A DNA stretch of 64,000 nt from Caulobacter sp. 602-1 (GCF_003931565.1 NZ_RRYI01000003.1:682001-746000); one strand, 5' to 3'. Shown: positions 27,271 to 37,400, numbered from the stretch's first letter. Numbers and translations are program-made. Notes: generated by a model not told the origin, from the letters alone.

Positions 27271-27777
27271 ATGAAGACCCGTTCCGACCTGTTCGCCTTC
27301 TTCGACGCGCATGGCGTCGCGCACGCCACGCTCGACCATCCGCCGGTGTTCCGCGTCGAGGAGGGGCTGGAGATCAAGCAGGCCCTCCCCGGCGGCCACA
27401 CCAAGAACCTGTTCCTCAAGGACGCCAAGGGCCAGCTGTGGCTGATCTCGGCCCTGGGCGAGACGACGATCGACCTGAAGAAGCTGCACCACGTGATCGG
27501 CTCGGCCCGGCTGTCGTTCGGACCCGAGGCGATGATGCTCGAGACCCTGGGCGTGCGGCCCGGCTCGGTCACCGCCTTCGGCCTGATCAACGACACCGAC
27601 CGGCGGGTGCGGTTCGTGCTCGACAAGGCCCTGGCGGCCAGCGACCCGGTCAACTTCCATCCCTTAAGCAACGACGCCACCACGGCGGTGTCCCAGGCCG
27701 ACTTCCGCAAGTTCCTGACCGCGCTGGGCGTCGAGCCGATGATCGTCGACTTCGAAGCCATGGAAGTGGTCGCCTGA
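27271..27777 (+). CDS. Prolyl-tRNA deacylase-like editing protein (ProXp-ala type)
   Basis: 168 residues of the INS/YbaK superfamily: [38 protein letters not shown], then [15 protein letters not shown] and the C-terminal [18 protein letters not shown]. Free-standing members hydrolyse mis-charged tRNAs. The Caulobacter representative has been shown to clear Ala-tRNA(Pro), complementing a prolyl-tRNA synthetase without an editing domain. The call of ProXp-ala over YbaK rests on overall sequence and length. It stands alone upstream of the YbbN-type gene, with an 85-bp gap. Confidence 0.85.
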   Translation: MKTRSDLFAFFDAHGVAHATLDHPPVFRVEEGLEIKQALPGGHTKNLFLKDAKGQLWLISALGETTIDLKKLHHVIGSARLSFGPEAMMLETLGVRPGSVTAFGLINDTDRRVRFVLDKALAASDPVNFHPLSNDATTAVSQADFRKFLTALGVEPMIVDFEAMEVVA

Positions 27778-27862
27778 TACGCGAACGGGACATTGCGCCA
27801 CGGCGCTTGAAGGACCATCTTGCGGCTTCGAGCGTTCCCACCTTGAGTACACGAGAGACCCG

Positions 27863-28777
27863 ATGTCCCTGATCGGCGAAAAGCCCGCTGCCCCCTCCTC
27901 GGGGAATTTGGCCAAGAGCGCGCACATCAAGGACGGCACGGACGCCAGCTTCATGGCCGACGTCATCGAGGCCTCCAAGACCCAGCCCGTCATCGTCGAC
28001 TTCTGGGCCACCTGGTGCGGCCCCTGCCGCCAGCTGACCCCGGCGCTTGAAAAGGTCGTCGGCGCCGCCAACGGCGCGGTGAAGCTGGTCAAGATCGACG
28101 TCGACGCCAATCCGGGCTTCGCCGGCCAGCTGCGCGTGCAGTCGATCCCGACCGTCTACGCCTTCGTCGACGGCCGCCCGGTGGACGCCTTCCAGGGCGC
28201 CCTGCCCGAGAGCCAGGTCAAGGCCTTCGTCGAGAAGCTGGCCGGTCCGGCCGGCCCCAGCGCCATCGACGACCTGATCGCCCTGGGCAAGGAATCGCTG
28301 GAGATCGGCGACATCGGCGGCGCGGCCCAGGCCTTCGCCCAGGCCCTGCAGACCGATCCGGAGAACATCAAGGCCCTGGGCGGCATGGCGCGCGCCTATC
28401 TGCTGGGCGGCGACCTGGAGGGCGCGGCCGAGGTGGTGGCCATGGCCCCGGCCGACGCCAAGGATCCCGACCTGGACGCCGCCCGCGCGGCGCTGGCGCT
28501 CGCCGAGGACGCCCCGTCGGAGACGTCCGAGTTCGAGAAGCGCCTGGCCGCCGATCCCGACGACCACGAGGCTCGCCTGGAGCTGGCCAAGGCCCTGGCC
28601 GGGACCGGACGCCTGCAGGACGCGGCCGACCACCTTCTGGCCATCATCGCGCGCGACCGTACGTGGAACGACGATGCGGCCCGCAAGCAGCTCCTGACGG
28701 TGTTCGAAGCCGCGGGACCGACCTCCGAGGTCGCCAAGCAGGGTCGACGCAAGCTGTCGTCGATCCTGTTCAGCTAG
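27863..28777 (+). CDS. Thioredoxin/TPR co-chaperone (YbbN/CnoX-like)
   Basis: 304 residues. A thioredoxin domain (about 22-130) has the redox motif WCGPC (Cys52/Cys55). TPR-like helices follow to the C-terminus (for example GDIGGAAQAFAQALQTDPENIKALGGMARAYLLGGDLEGA). E. coli YbbN/CnoX lacks an active redox pair and holds client proteins during bleach stress; here both cysteines are present, so thiol reduction is plausible. It begins a tight three-gene unit with a Lon-N-domain protein and Trm112 (gaps of 18 and 25 nt). Confidence 0.92.
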   Translation: MSLIGEKPAAPSSGNLAKSAHIKDGTDASFMADVIEASKTQPVIVDFWATWCGPCRQLTPALEKVVGAANGAVKLVKIDVDANPGFAGQLRVQSIPTVYAFVDGRPVDAFQGALPESQVKAFVEKLAGPAGPSAIDDLIALGKESLEIGDIGGAAQAFAQALQTDPENIKALGGMARAYLLGGDLEGAAEVVAMAPADAKDPDLDAARAALALAEDAPSETSEFEKRLAADPDDHEARLELAKALAGTGRLQDAADHLLAIIARDRTWNDDAARKQLLTVFEAAGPTSEVAKQGRRKLSSILFS

Positions 28778-28795
28778 AGAAGAAGGGAGCGCTGA

Positions 28796-29479
28796 ATGGC
28801 GGTGGCCTACCGAAAGCTCAGCGACCTGCCCCTGGTGGTCCCGGTGTTTCCGCTGGATGGCGTTCTGCTGCTGCCCGGCGGTCAGCTGCCGCTGAACATC
28901 TTCGAACCGCGCTATCTGAACATGCTGGACGACGCCATGTCGGGCGAGCGGATCATCGGCATGATCCAGACCCGCCCGCGGACGCCCGGCCAGGACGCCG
29001 ACCCTCAACGCCCGCCCCTGGCGCCCGTCGGCTGCGCCGGCCGGGTGACCAGCTTCGCCGAGACTAGCGATGGCCGCTACCTGATCACCCTGACGGGGGT
29101 CTGCCGCTTCCGGGCCGGCGACGAGCTGCCGGTGCGAACGCCCTATCGTCAGGTTCGCGCCGACTTCGCGCCCTACGAACCTGACCTGCGCGAGGACACC
29201 CCCGGCGGCACGCGCACCGCCGCCGATATCGACCGCCTGCTGTCGGCCCTGCGCCGCTATCTCGACCACCGCGGCCTGGCCATCGACTGGGGCGACGCCG
29301 AGAGCGCGCCCTCCGACGCCCTGATCAACAGCCTGGCCATGGCCCTGCCGTTCGACCCGATGGAAAAACAGGCCCTGCTGGAGGCCGAGACCATCTTCGA
29401 GCGCAAGGCGACCCTGACGGCGCTGCTGGAGATCGACGCCGCCGCCGGGGACGATGACGAACCGCACTCTATCCAATAG
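28796..29479 (+). CDS. LON peptidase substrate-binding (N-terminal) domain protein
   Basis: 227 residues that form only the N-terminal domain of Lon: LPLVVPVFPLDGVLLLPGGQLPLNIFEPRYLNML, then GCAGRVTSFAETSDGRYLITLTGVCRF. No ATPase or protease part follows. Such stand-alone proteins may select or hold substrates, but their role is unknown. An AAGGGAG site precedes the ATG. Its position between a thioredoxin/TPR co-chaperone and Trm112 is common in alphaproteobacteria and hints at protein-quality control. Confidence 0.9.
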   Translation: MAVAYRKLSDLPLVVPVFPLDGVLLLPGGQLPLNIFEPRYLNMLDDAMSGERIIGMIQTRPRTPGQDADPQRPPLAPVGCAGRVTSFAETSDGRYLITLTGVCRFRAGDELPVRTPYRQVRADFAPYEPDLREDTPGGTRTAADIDRLLSALRRYLDHRGLAIDWGDAESAPSDALINSLAMALPFDPMEKQALLEAETIFERKATLTALLEIDAAAGDDDEPHSIQ

Positions 29480-29504
29480 GCGAGAGGGCCAGTAGACACA
29501 GCCC

Positions 29505-29705
29505 ATGACCCAAGACGCTCCCACCCCGACCATCGATGTCGATCCGCGCCTGCTGGAAGTGCTGGTGTGCCCCGTGACCCGCGGCCCGCTGGAATATGAC
29601 CGCGCCAAGGGCGAACTGATCAGCCGCTCGGCCAAGCTGGCCTATCCGATCCGCGACGGCGTGCCGATCATGCTGCCGGAAGAGGCGCGGGAACTGAGCG
29701 AGTAG
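29505..29705 (+). CDS. Trm112 family protein
   Basis: 66 residues. The family core [25 protein letters not shown] is followed by [17 protein letters not shown]. Eukaryotic Trm112 activates several methyltransferases; bacterial homologs are small proteins of unclear function. Only one of the two cysteines of the common CPxC motif is kept (CPVT), so zinc binding is unlikely. It is the last gene of the YbbN-type unit and is followed by an intergenic repeat. Confidence 0.88.
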   Translation: MTQDAPTPTIDVDPRLLEVLVCPVTRGPLEYDRAKGELISRSAKLAYPIRDGVPIMLPEEARELSE

Positions 29706-29712
29706 GGGTTAC

Positions 29713-29824
29713 TTGCCCCCACCTGACCTCGCTTCGCGAGGTCGTCCGCCCCCAGAGGGGGCGGCAGGTTCGCGATATCCTTCTTCCCCCTATGGGGGAG
29801 GAGCGCCGAAGGCGCGGAGGGGGC
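29713..29824. repeat. Second-type intergenic repeat element, copy 1
   Basis: An approximately 112-bp element starting TTGCCCCCACCTGACC and ending GGAGGGGGC, with internal hairpins (for example GCCCCC-AGA-GGGGGC at 29749-29763 and CTTCCCCCTA-TGGGGGAG around 29783). A related element lies at 44380-44482. It fills the gap between the convergent Trm112 and UbiH-type genes, so it probably ends transcription in both directions. Confidence 0.8.
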
Positions 29825-29825
29825 C

Positions 29826-31082
29826 TTACAGGCTCTGCCCCCGCAGCAGCTTCGGCAGGTCGCCCACCCCGCCGCCGGCTTCGTGCATGAAGAACCGCCT
29901 GGCCGGCGCGATGCGGTTGACCACCGCCAGGCCCGCCCCGCGCGCGACGCGCAGCAGCGGATTGTCGTTCGAGAAGATCCGCACGAAGGCGTCGAAGGCC
30001 AGGGCGTTGGTGACGGTGTCGAACCGCCGCCAGCGGGCGTAGCGCTCCAGCACCGCCTCGGCGCCGATGTCCTCGCCGTTGCGCACGGCCTCGACCAGCA
30101 CCTCGGCCAGCGCCGCGGCGTCCTTCAGACCCAGGTTCAGTCCCTGCCCCGCGATCGGGTGCACGCCGTGGGCCGCGTCGCCGATCAGGGCCAGGCGCGG
30201 GGCGGTCATCCGCTCGGCCAGCAGCAGCGACAACGGATAGACGAAGGTCGGCCCCTCGACGGTCACCGCGCCCAGGAAGTCGCCGAACCGCCGCATCAGG
30301 TGGGCGTGGAAAATCTCGGGCGAGGCGTTGCGCAGGGCCTCGCCGCGCGCGGTGCTCTCGGTCCAGACCAGGCTGGCGCGGTTGCCCGTCAGCGGCAGGA
30401 TGGCGAACGGGCCGCTGGGCAGGAAATATTCGTGGGCCACCCCCTCGTGAGGCCTTTCCATCCGCACGGTGGCGACGACGCCGCTCTGGCCGTAGCCCCA
30501 GGCGATCTCGCCGATGCCGGCCGACCGGCGCAGGACCGAACCACGGCCCTCGGCGCTGACCGCCAGCGGGGCCGACAGCACCCGGCCGTCCGACAGGGTC
30601 AGCTTCGCGGCGCCGGCGTCGACCGCCAGGGCCTTGGCCGCCATCGGGGCGATGACGGGGATGGCCTTGTCGATCACCGCCTGGGACAGCGCCGCGCGGA
30701 TCTGGCGATTCTCGATCAGATAGCCCAGCGGCTCGCCGTCGATGCGGCCGGAGATCTCGCTGCTGTCGAACCGCAGGAAGGCCGGCGAGGCCTTGCGGGC
30801 CGCGGCGCCCGGCGTGCGGCCGTCGGTGACCAGGATCTGCTCTATGCGCTGGGCGTGGGGCGCGAGCGCCTCGCCCGCCCCGATCGCGCGCCACTGGCGG
30901 AACGAGGAATAGGCGATGGCCGAGCTGCGCCCGTCGAAGGCGGGGGCCAGCTGGGCCTCGAACGGCTGGGGGTCGACCAGGAGCGGCCGGAGGCCGCCCG
31001 ACGCCAGGGCCAGAGCCAGGGTGGAGCCGGCCATGCCGGCGCCGGCGATGATCACGTCGGCATCGTGAGCGGAAGCGCGCAT
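29826..31082 (-). CDS. UbiH/UbiF/COQ6-family FAD-dependent hydroxylase
   Basis: 418 residues. The FAD fold starts DVIIAGAGMAGSTLALALASGG. The mid motif around LAVSAEGRGSVLRRSAGI is the usual DG-type loop, and the second FAD motif is LIGDAAHGVHPIAGQGLNLGLKD. These enzymes hydroxylate the ring of ubiquinone precursors. Which ring carbon this one targets cannot be told from sequence alone, because alphaproteobacteria use varied sets (UbiH, UbiF, UbiL, UbiM). A marC gene lies downstream (45 nt) on the same strand. Confidence 0.92.
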   Translation of the reverse strand: MRASAHDADVIIAGAGMAGSTLALALASGGLRPLLVDPQPFEAQLAPAFDGRSSAIAYSSFRQWRAIGAGEALAPHAQRIEQILVTDGRTPGAAARKASPAFLRFDSSEISGRIDGEPLGYLIENRQIRAALSQAVIDKAIPVIAPMAAKALAVDAGAAKLTLSDGRVLSAPLAVSAEGRGSVLRRSAGIGEIAWGYGQSGVVATVRMERPHEGVAHEYFLPSGPFAILPLTGNRASLVWTESTARGEALRNASPEIFHAHLMRRFGDFLGAVTVEGPTFVYPLSLLLAERMTAPRLALIGDAAHGVHPIAGQGLNLGLKDAAALAEVLVEAVRNGEDIGAEAVLERYARWRRFDTVTNALAFDAFVRIFSNDNPLLRVARGAGLAVVNRIAPARRFFMHEAGGGVGDLPKLLRGQSL

Positions 31083-31127
31083 GGCGGGATATGGGCGCGT
31101 GCGGCCGAGGCTGTCCAGACCGCGCGG

Positions 31128-31823
31128 CTACTTAGCGGTCGCGTAGGGCGTCTGGGCGTCCGGACGCACCAGGCCGCGCGTGGCGTCGCCCACGCCGATC
31201 AGCACGAACTGCACCGCCAGGGCGCAGAGGATCAGGCCCAGGACCCGCACCACGATGCTCATGCCGATGCGGCCCAGGATCCGGCTGATCAGCGGCGCGG
31301 CCCAGAACACCGCCACCATCACCAGCGACACCGCCGAGATCACCGCCACGCCCAGGCCCAGGCCCGCCCAGCCGAACGGCTTGGCCTCGGCGGCGTAGAT
31401 GATGACGGTCGAGATCGCGCCCGGACCGATCAGCAAGGGCATGGCGAACGGCACGATCAGGCGCTCGAAGCGCTTGCGGGCGTAGACCCGCGCCGACTGG
31501 CCCTCGACGCCCTCGGCCGCGTCGGCGAACATGGTGGTGAAGTCGTCGCGCAGCATGTCCAGCCCGAGAATGAACAGGATGACGCCGCCGGCGATCCGGA
31601 ACGCCGGCATCGAGATGCCGAAGAACGCTAGCAGACCCACGCCCGTGAAGAAGAAGAAGATCAGGAACGCCGCGACGAACAGGCCGATATAGACGGCCAC
31701 CATCCGCCGCCCCGCGGCGGCCGCGCCCAGGGTGGCGGCGGCGAACAAGGGCACGTTGCCGATCGGGTCGATCAGGGCGAACAACGCGACGAAGAAGTTG
31801 ACGGCGAGTTTGGCCTCGGTCAT
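31128..31823 (-). CDS. MarC family integral membrane protein
   Basis: 231 residues with six predicted membrane helices. The pattern FFVALFALIDPIGNVPLFAAAT at the N-terminus and PFAMPLLIGPGAISTVIIYAAEAKP near residue 120 are family hallmarks. Despite its name, MarC is not a proven drug exporter, and its transport activity is unknown. It is divergent from pyrF with an 86-bp spacer. Confidence 0.92.
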   Translation of the reverse strand: MTEAKLAVNFFVALFALIDPIGNVPLFAAATLGAAAAGRRMVAVYIGLFVAAFLIFFFFTGVGLLAFFGISMPAFRIAGGVILFILGLDMLRDDFTTMFADAAEGVEGQSARVYARKRFERLIVPFAMPLLIGPGAISTVIIYAAEAKPFGWAGLGLGVAVISAVSLVMVAVFWAAPLISRILGRIGMSIVVRVLGLILCALAVQFVLIGVGDATRGLVRPDAQTPYATAK

Positions 31824-31909
31824 TCGACGTCCTTACCTTTATCAAAGCGCCCGGTTCTCGTCCTGTCCTAGGGCGAACGCTCCCGCGCGCCAACCCCTGG
31901 GGGCAAGAC

Positions 31910-32611
31910 ATGACCGCCGATCCGCGCCTGATCGTTCCGCTGGACCTGCCCACCGTCGACGACGCCCGCGACATGGTCGAGCGCCTTGGCGACGCGGTGT
32001 CGTTCTACAAGATCGGCCTGGAGCTGCTGGCCAGCGACGGCATGACCCTGGCCCGCGACCTCAAGGCTTCGGGCAAGTCGATCTTCCTCGATTGGAAGCT
32101 GCACGACATCGGCGCGACCGTCGAGCGCTCGGCCCGCGTCCTGGCCCAGAGCGGCTGCGACCTGCTGACCGTCCACGCCGAGCCGCAGGTGATGAACGCG
32201 GCCGTCAAGGCGCGCGGCGACTCCTCGCTGAAGATCCTGGCGGTGACGGTGCTGACCAGCCTGACCGACGCCGACCTGATCGAGATGGGCTACGCCTTCG
32301 GGGCCCGCGACCTGGTCGAGCGCCGCGTGCGCCAGGCCATCGAATGCGGCGTCGACGGCATCGTCTCCAGCCCGCACGAAGCCGCCCTGGCCCGCGAGAT
32401 CGCCAAGGAGGCCGGGCGCCCGGACTTCCTGATCGTCACCCCCGGCGTGCGCCCCTTCTGGTCGGCCAAGAACGACCAGGCCCGCGCCGCCACCCCCGAG
32501 GCCGCCATCCGCGCCGGCGCCAGCCACCTGGTCTGCGGCCGTCCGATCACCGCGGCCAACGACCCGCGCGAAGCGGCGCTGAAGGTGGTCGCGGAGATCG
32601 CGGGGCTGTAG
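31910..32611 (+). CDS. pyrF: Orotidine-5'-phosphate decarboxylase
   Basis: 233 residues, TIM barrel. It makes UMP from OMP, the last step of de novo pyrimidine synthesis. The catalytic signature FLDWKLHDIGATVERS (Asp-Lys-Asp) is near residue 60. The substrate-phosphate loops VTPGVRP and HLVCGRPITAAND are near the C-terminus. Its TAG stop (32609-32611) abuts the 120-bp repeat, whose first base is the last base of the stop codon. Confidence 0.97.
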   Translation: MTADPRLIVPLDLPTVDDARDMVERLGDAVSFYKIGLELLASDGMTLARDLKASGKSIFLDWKLHDIGATVERSARVLAQSGCDLLTVHAEPQVMNAAVKARGDSSLKILAVTVLTSLTDADLIEMGYAFGARDLVERRVRQAIECGVDGIVSSPHEAALAREIAKEAGRPDFLIVTPGVRPFWSAKNDQARAATPEAAIRAGASHLVCGRPITAANDPREAALKVVAEIAGL

Positions 32612-32730
32612 ATGCTCCCCCGCGATGCGGGGGAGCTGTCGCGGAGCGACTGAGGGGGCAAACGCGGCCTCGATCCAGTTAGCCCCCTCCGGCCCTTTGG
32701 GCCACCTCCCCCGCATCGCGGGGGAGGATC
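32611..32730. repeat. 120-bp composite inverted-repeat element, copy 2
   Basis: Same 49-22-49 architecture as copies 1 and 3, with a different core (32660-32681). It fits exactly between two convergent stop codons: its first G completes the pyrF TAG, and its terminal GATC contributes two bases to the ggt stop (complement of TCA at 32729-32731). This exact fit argues that the element is the functional 3' end of both genes. Confidence 0.9.
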
Positions 32731-34408
32731 ATTTCACCACCAGCGCCACGCCGCGGGCCCGGGGATCCGCCTCCGGAACCGGCGTCCTGCCCACCACCTG
32801 GATCGCCTCCATGTCGCCGCTGAAGTCCTCGACCCACTTGTAGCCACGCGCCTCCAGCGCCGTCTTCAGGGCGGCGGAGGGCGGAGCGGACGGCTCGTAG
32901 AAGATCACATTCTCGGGCAGCAGCTGGTGGTGGAAGCGCGGCGCCTTCTGGGCGGCCTTCAGGGTCAGGCCGTGGTCATAGACATTGGCCAGCACCTGGA
33001 ACACCCAGGTGAAGATCCGCGAGCCGCCGGGCGTGCCGATGACCATGGCCGGCTTGCCGTCCTTGACCAGGATCGTCGGGGTCATCGACGACAGGGGTCG
33101 CTTGTGGGGCGCGATCGCGTTGGCGGCCCCGCCGACCACGCCGAACATGTTGGGCGCGCCGGGCTTGGCCGAGAAGTCGTCCATCTCGTCGTTGAGGATG
33201 AAGCCCGCCCCCTCGACCACCACGCCCGACCCGAACCAGCCGTTCAGCGTGTAGGTGTTGGAGACGGCGTTGCCCCACTTGTCGACGATCGAATAGTGGG
33301 TGGTCTGCGGCTTCTCCAGGCCCGGGACCACCGCCTTGGTCGGCGAGGGCCTGTCCGGATCGACCTCGCGGGCGCGCCGGGCGACATAGGCGGGGTCGAT
33401 CAGGTTGGACACCGGGACCTTCACGAAGTCGGGGTCGCCCAGATATTCCGCGCGGTCGGCGTAGACGCGCTTTTCGATCTCCGCCAGCAGGTGGACGTAC
33501 TGGGGATCATTGAGGCCCACGCCCTTGAAGCTCGGGGCCAGGTCCTGCTTCATCAACAGCATTTGCATCAGCGCGATCCCGCCCGAGCTGGGCGGCGGGG
33601 CGGTGATGACGTCATAGCCGCGCCACTTGGCGGTCACCGGCGCGCGCCAGACGGCCTTGTAGCCGGCGAGGTCGGCCTTGGTGATCAGGCCCTTGACCGG
33701 ACCGCGCCCCATCTGGGCGACGATCAGGTCGGCGGTCTCGCCCTCGTAGAACGCCTTGTCGCCGCCTCGGGCGATCCGCTCCAGGGTGGCGGCCAGGTCC
33801 GGCTGCTTGAACAGCGTCCCGGCCTTGTGCGAGCCGAAATAGGTCCGGAAGTTCGTGCCCTTGAACTGCGGCGGGACCTCGCCGGCCAGCATTCCGGAGA
33901 ACCGGGCGTTCACCGTGAAGCCGTCGCGGGCGTAGCGGATGGCCGGGGCCAGGACCCGCGCCCAGGACAGCTTGCCGAACCGCTTGTGGGCCATGGCCAG
34001 ACCCCGCACCGTGCCGGGCGTGCCGGACGCGAGATTGCCGTACAGGGACAGGCCTTCGACCGGTTCGCCATCCTTGCCCAGATACATGTCGGCCGAAGCC
34101 GCCGCCGGCGCCGTCTCCCGATAGTCGAGGAAGTAGGGCTTGCCGCCCACATACAGCGTCATGAACCCGCCGCCGCCCAGGTTGCCGGCCTCGGGATAGG
34201 TGACGGCCAGGGCGAAGCCGGTCGCCACCGCCGCGTCGACCGCGTTGCCGCCCGCCTTGAGGATCTCCTCCGCCGCCAGCGCCCCGTAGCGGTCCGGCGC
34301 GGCCACGGCCCCGGCGGCGAGCACGGCGACGGGCTTGGCGGGCTTGGCGAGCGCGGGCGGGGCCAGCAGCAGCAGGGCGATCGCGACGATCTTGGCGAGC
34401 AGGCGCAA
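32729..34408 (-). CDS. ggt: Gamma-glutamyltranspeptidase
   Basis: 559 residues from the preferred TTG start at 34408 (CCGGAGA 6 nt upstream). An alternative TTG at 34462 adds 18 residues before the signal peptide. The signal peptide (LRLLAKIVAIALLLLAPPALA) directs it to the periplasm. GGNAVDAAVATGFALAVTYPEAGNLGGGGF is the family N-terminal signature. The self-cleavage and catalytic threonine begins TTHYSIVDKWGNAVS (about residue 375), and PLSSMTPTI follows. The enzyme cleaves glutathione and gamma-glutamyl peptides; gshB at 0.3 kb makes the substrate. Confidence 0.92.
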   Translation of the reverse strand: MRLLAKIVAIALLLLAPPALAKPAKPVAVLAAGAVAAPDRYGALAAEEILKAGGNAVDAAVATGFALAVTYPEAGNLGGGGFMTLYVGGKPYFLDYRETAPAAASADMYLGKDGEPVEGLSLYGNLASGTPGTVRGLAMAHKRFGKLSWARVLAPAIRYARDGFTVNARFSGMLAGEVPPQFKGTNFRTYFGSHKAGTLFKQPDLAATLERIARGGDKAFYEGETADLIVAQMGRGPVKGLITKADLAGYKAVWRAPVTAKWRGYDVITAPPPSSGGIALMQMLLMKQDLAPSFKGVGLNDPQYVHLLAEIEKRVYADRAEYLGDPDFVKVPVSNLIDPAYVARRAREVDPDRPSPTKAVVPGLEKPQTTHYSIVDKWGNAVSNTYTLNGWFGSGVVVEGAGFILNDEMDDFSAKPGAPNMFGVVGGAANAIAPHKRPLSSMTPTILVKDGKPAMVIGTPGGSRIFTWVFQVLANVYDHGLTLKAAQKAPRFHHQLLPENVIFYEPSAPPSAALKTALEARGYKWVEDFSGDMEAIQVVGRTPVPEADPRARGVALVVK

Positions 34409-34472
34409 GGGATGTCTCCGGCGATGATCAGGCCACGCTAGCCGATACCGTTCGGGGAACAATGGCCCTTAA

Positions 34473-37400
34473 CTAGGTCTCCAGGTCCTCCGCCGGACGA
34501 CGCCCGGCGTTCAGGCGCCGCGCCAGCAGGGCGCCGCCCACGAACAGCGCCCCGACGGCCAGGAACGAGGCCGCCCGCGTGACGCCTTCCAGCCGCGCCA
34601 GGTCGAACAGCACGACCTTGGCCGCCGTGAACAGCAGGGCCGCCAGGCCCGCCCACCGAAGGACGATGTCCTTGCGCGCCGCGCCCAGGCTGAGGACGGC
34701 CAGACCGAACACCGCCCAGAGCGCCGAAAAGGTCCAGGTCTCCAGGCCCTCGCCGCCCGTGGGCGCGCGCATGTCGGCGCCGTGGAAGGCGTAGCGGATC
34801 AGCAGGGTCAGCAGCACGAACAGGGTTCCGACCGCGCCGGCCAGGGCGGTCCGGTCGAACGGTCCGTCTCCGCGCCGCAGGCGGAGCATCGCCGCCGCGC
34901 CCAGGCCATAGAGGCCGAACAGCAGCAGCGCGGCGCCGACCGGCGCCAACGGTTCGACCATCGGTCCCCACCAGGGACTGGCGCGGACGCCGAACACCAG
35001 GCCGGCGATGATCAACGCCAGCCAGCCGAACACCGGCGCGATCCCCGCCAGCCAGGCCGTGCTGGAGCGTCCGGCCAGGCTGGGCGAGCGCAATTGATAG
35101 GCGGCGACCAGGGCGAGGACCGCATAGGTCGCGCCCTCGGCCCGGCCGATCGCCGCGGAGCCCATGGCGGCGCCGTGAAAGAGGTGGCGCAGCGCCAGCA
35201 GGGCCCACAGGAAAGCAAAGAGCGGGGCGGCCAGGACCCAGGTCTTCGTCCAGCGATCATCGGTCGGCCTACGCCGCCAGACGATGGCCGCCAGCAGACC
35301 CGCCGGCGCCAGATAGGACAGGATCAGGGTGTTCAGCACCGGCGGTCCCACGACCGGCTCGCCCGCGCCCCACCACGGGTTCCAGGCCAGGCCTTGCAGC
35401 AGAACGCCGTGCGCGACGCCCAGGCTGACCACGATCAGCGCGCGCCAGCGCGCGATCGGGCCCTCGTCGGGGCGCTGGCGCAGCACCAGCAGCAGACCCG
35501 TGCTCAGCAGCATCAGGGTTCGCAGCGAGGCTTCCAGCAGGCTGTCGACACCCCGGTCTCGCGGTCCCGACAGCACGACGTGCAGGGCCGCGAACAGCGC
35601 CAGCAGCACGATCAGCAGGCTGGTCGCGCTTTGGGCCTCGACCTCGTTGCGGACGCTCTCGCCGCCGCCCTTCCAGATCAGAGCGGAGGAGACCGCCAGC
35701 AGTCCGGCCGCCACGGCGCTGACGGCCAGCAGGGTCGCCAGCGGCAAGCGGCCGTCCAGGGTCGCGCCTATGACCTCCGGCCGCAGCATGGCGATGAAGG
35801 CGATCAGGCCGCCCACCACGCTGGCGGGGGCCAGGCCTCGCCAGGGCAGACGCCAGGCGGCGACGGCGAGGGCGAGCGCCGCCAGGCCGAAGGCGGCGGG
35901 CTCGAAGCGCGGCGCGACGGCGGCGTGCGCGGCCAGGAAGGCCATCTCGGCCGCCGCCGCCAGCCAAAGCGCCAGGCCTCGATCCGTCGAGGCCTGTTCC
36001 ACCCGGCGCGCGATCAGGGCCGCCGCGCCGAACAGGGCCGCCGCCAGGATCGCGGCCGGCGCCCAGCCGAAGCCGATCTTCGCCGCATGCAGGATCGGCC
36101 AGGTCAGGCTGGCCAGGACGGCCACGCCGATGCCGCCGATGGCCAGGACGCGGGTGCGCTCCACGGCGGGCAGGCCCAGCGCCAGCCAGAGCGTGACCGC
36201 CGGGATCAGGGCGGTCAGAGCGTGCTGCCACGGCAGCTGCGCGGCGAAGGCGGGGGCGCGAACGGCGATGGCCATGGCCACGAGCTGGCAGAAGATCGCC
36301 ATGCCGACGGGCAAGGCGAACAGGCCAGGCCGGATCATGTTGCGGCTCGCCATGACCGCCGCCAGGACGATCAGAAACCCCGACAGCAGGATGGCGGTCG
36401 GCAGGTGTCCCGTCCCGACCGGGGCCGAGAACCAGGGGCCGAACGACGCCAGGCTGACCAGCGCCAGCGCCAGGGCGGGCAAACCTCGGAAGTCGCTTCC
36501 AGCGGTGTCCCCCGCGTCGTCGCGACGGAAGCGGCGTCGCCACAGCGTCGCGGCGAACGGCCCGGCGGCGGCCAGGATCTGGATGATCACCGCCGGAAGG
36601 GTCTGGTGTTGGCCCACCGGGACCCCGCTGAGCAGCAGCAGGCCGATGATCGTGGCGGCGCCCGCCTTGCCCCAGCGGCGCAGCGCAGAGATCGAAAAGC
36701 CCGTCGCGCCGATCAGCGCCGCGTAAAGCGTCAAGGCCAGCGGCGACCAGCCGGGCAGGCCGGTGAAGGCCGGCGTCAGCACGGCGCCGACGATCGCCAC
36801 AAGGGCCAGGGGCTCGCCGTGTCGCGGGGACAGGGCCAGCAGGCCCAGGGAGACGCCCGCGGCCAGGACGGCGGCCACGCCGAGCGGGATCAGGTGATAC
36901 AGCCCGTGGGCCGCGCAGACGGCGCCGTAAAGGGTGACCGCCCCGGCCCCGGCCGAGACGGCGGCGGCCAGCAGGTGGCGACCGCCGGCGATCGACGGCC
37001 TCTGGCGCAGGATCCACTCGCTGGCCCCCAGCATCGCCGCGCCCAGGATGACGGCCAGGGCGATGCGGAGCTCGGGAACGAACAGTCCGCGCTGCGCGGC
37101 ATAGGCCACCAGCAGCAGACCGCCCAGCGCCAGCCCGCCGCCGCCGATCCAGGCCAGGCCGTTCTCCGACAGCCAGGTCGACACCGACTCGCGGTTGATC
37201 GCCGGTGGCGGCGGAACGCGAGGGCGCGGCGGCGAGGGCGAAGCGAAAGCCGGTTCCGGCGCGCGCGCGGCCGCCGCGGGCTCGGGGACGTAGACCGGGA
37301 CGGGGTCCGGCGCGAGCTCGGGCGGGCGCGCCGCGATCGGCTCGGCGATCACCGCGCTTTCCGGGAACGGCGGGGCGAGCTCGGGGGCCATGCGTCGCGG

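Noticed and set aside
27800..27840. CTTGAAG resembling a heat-shock sigma -35 element before the YbbN-type gene
   Set aside because: No suitably spaced -10 (CCCCAT-like) element follows; the nearest CCCA lies about 21 nt away.
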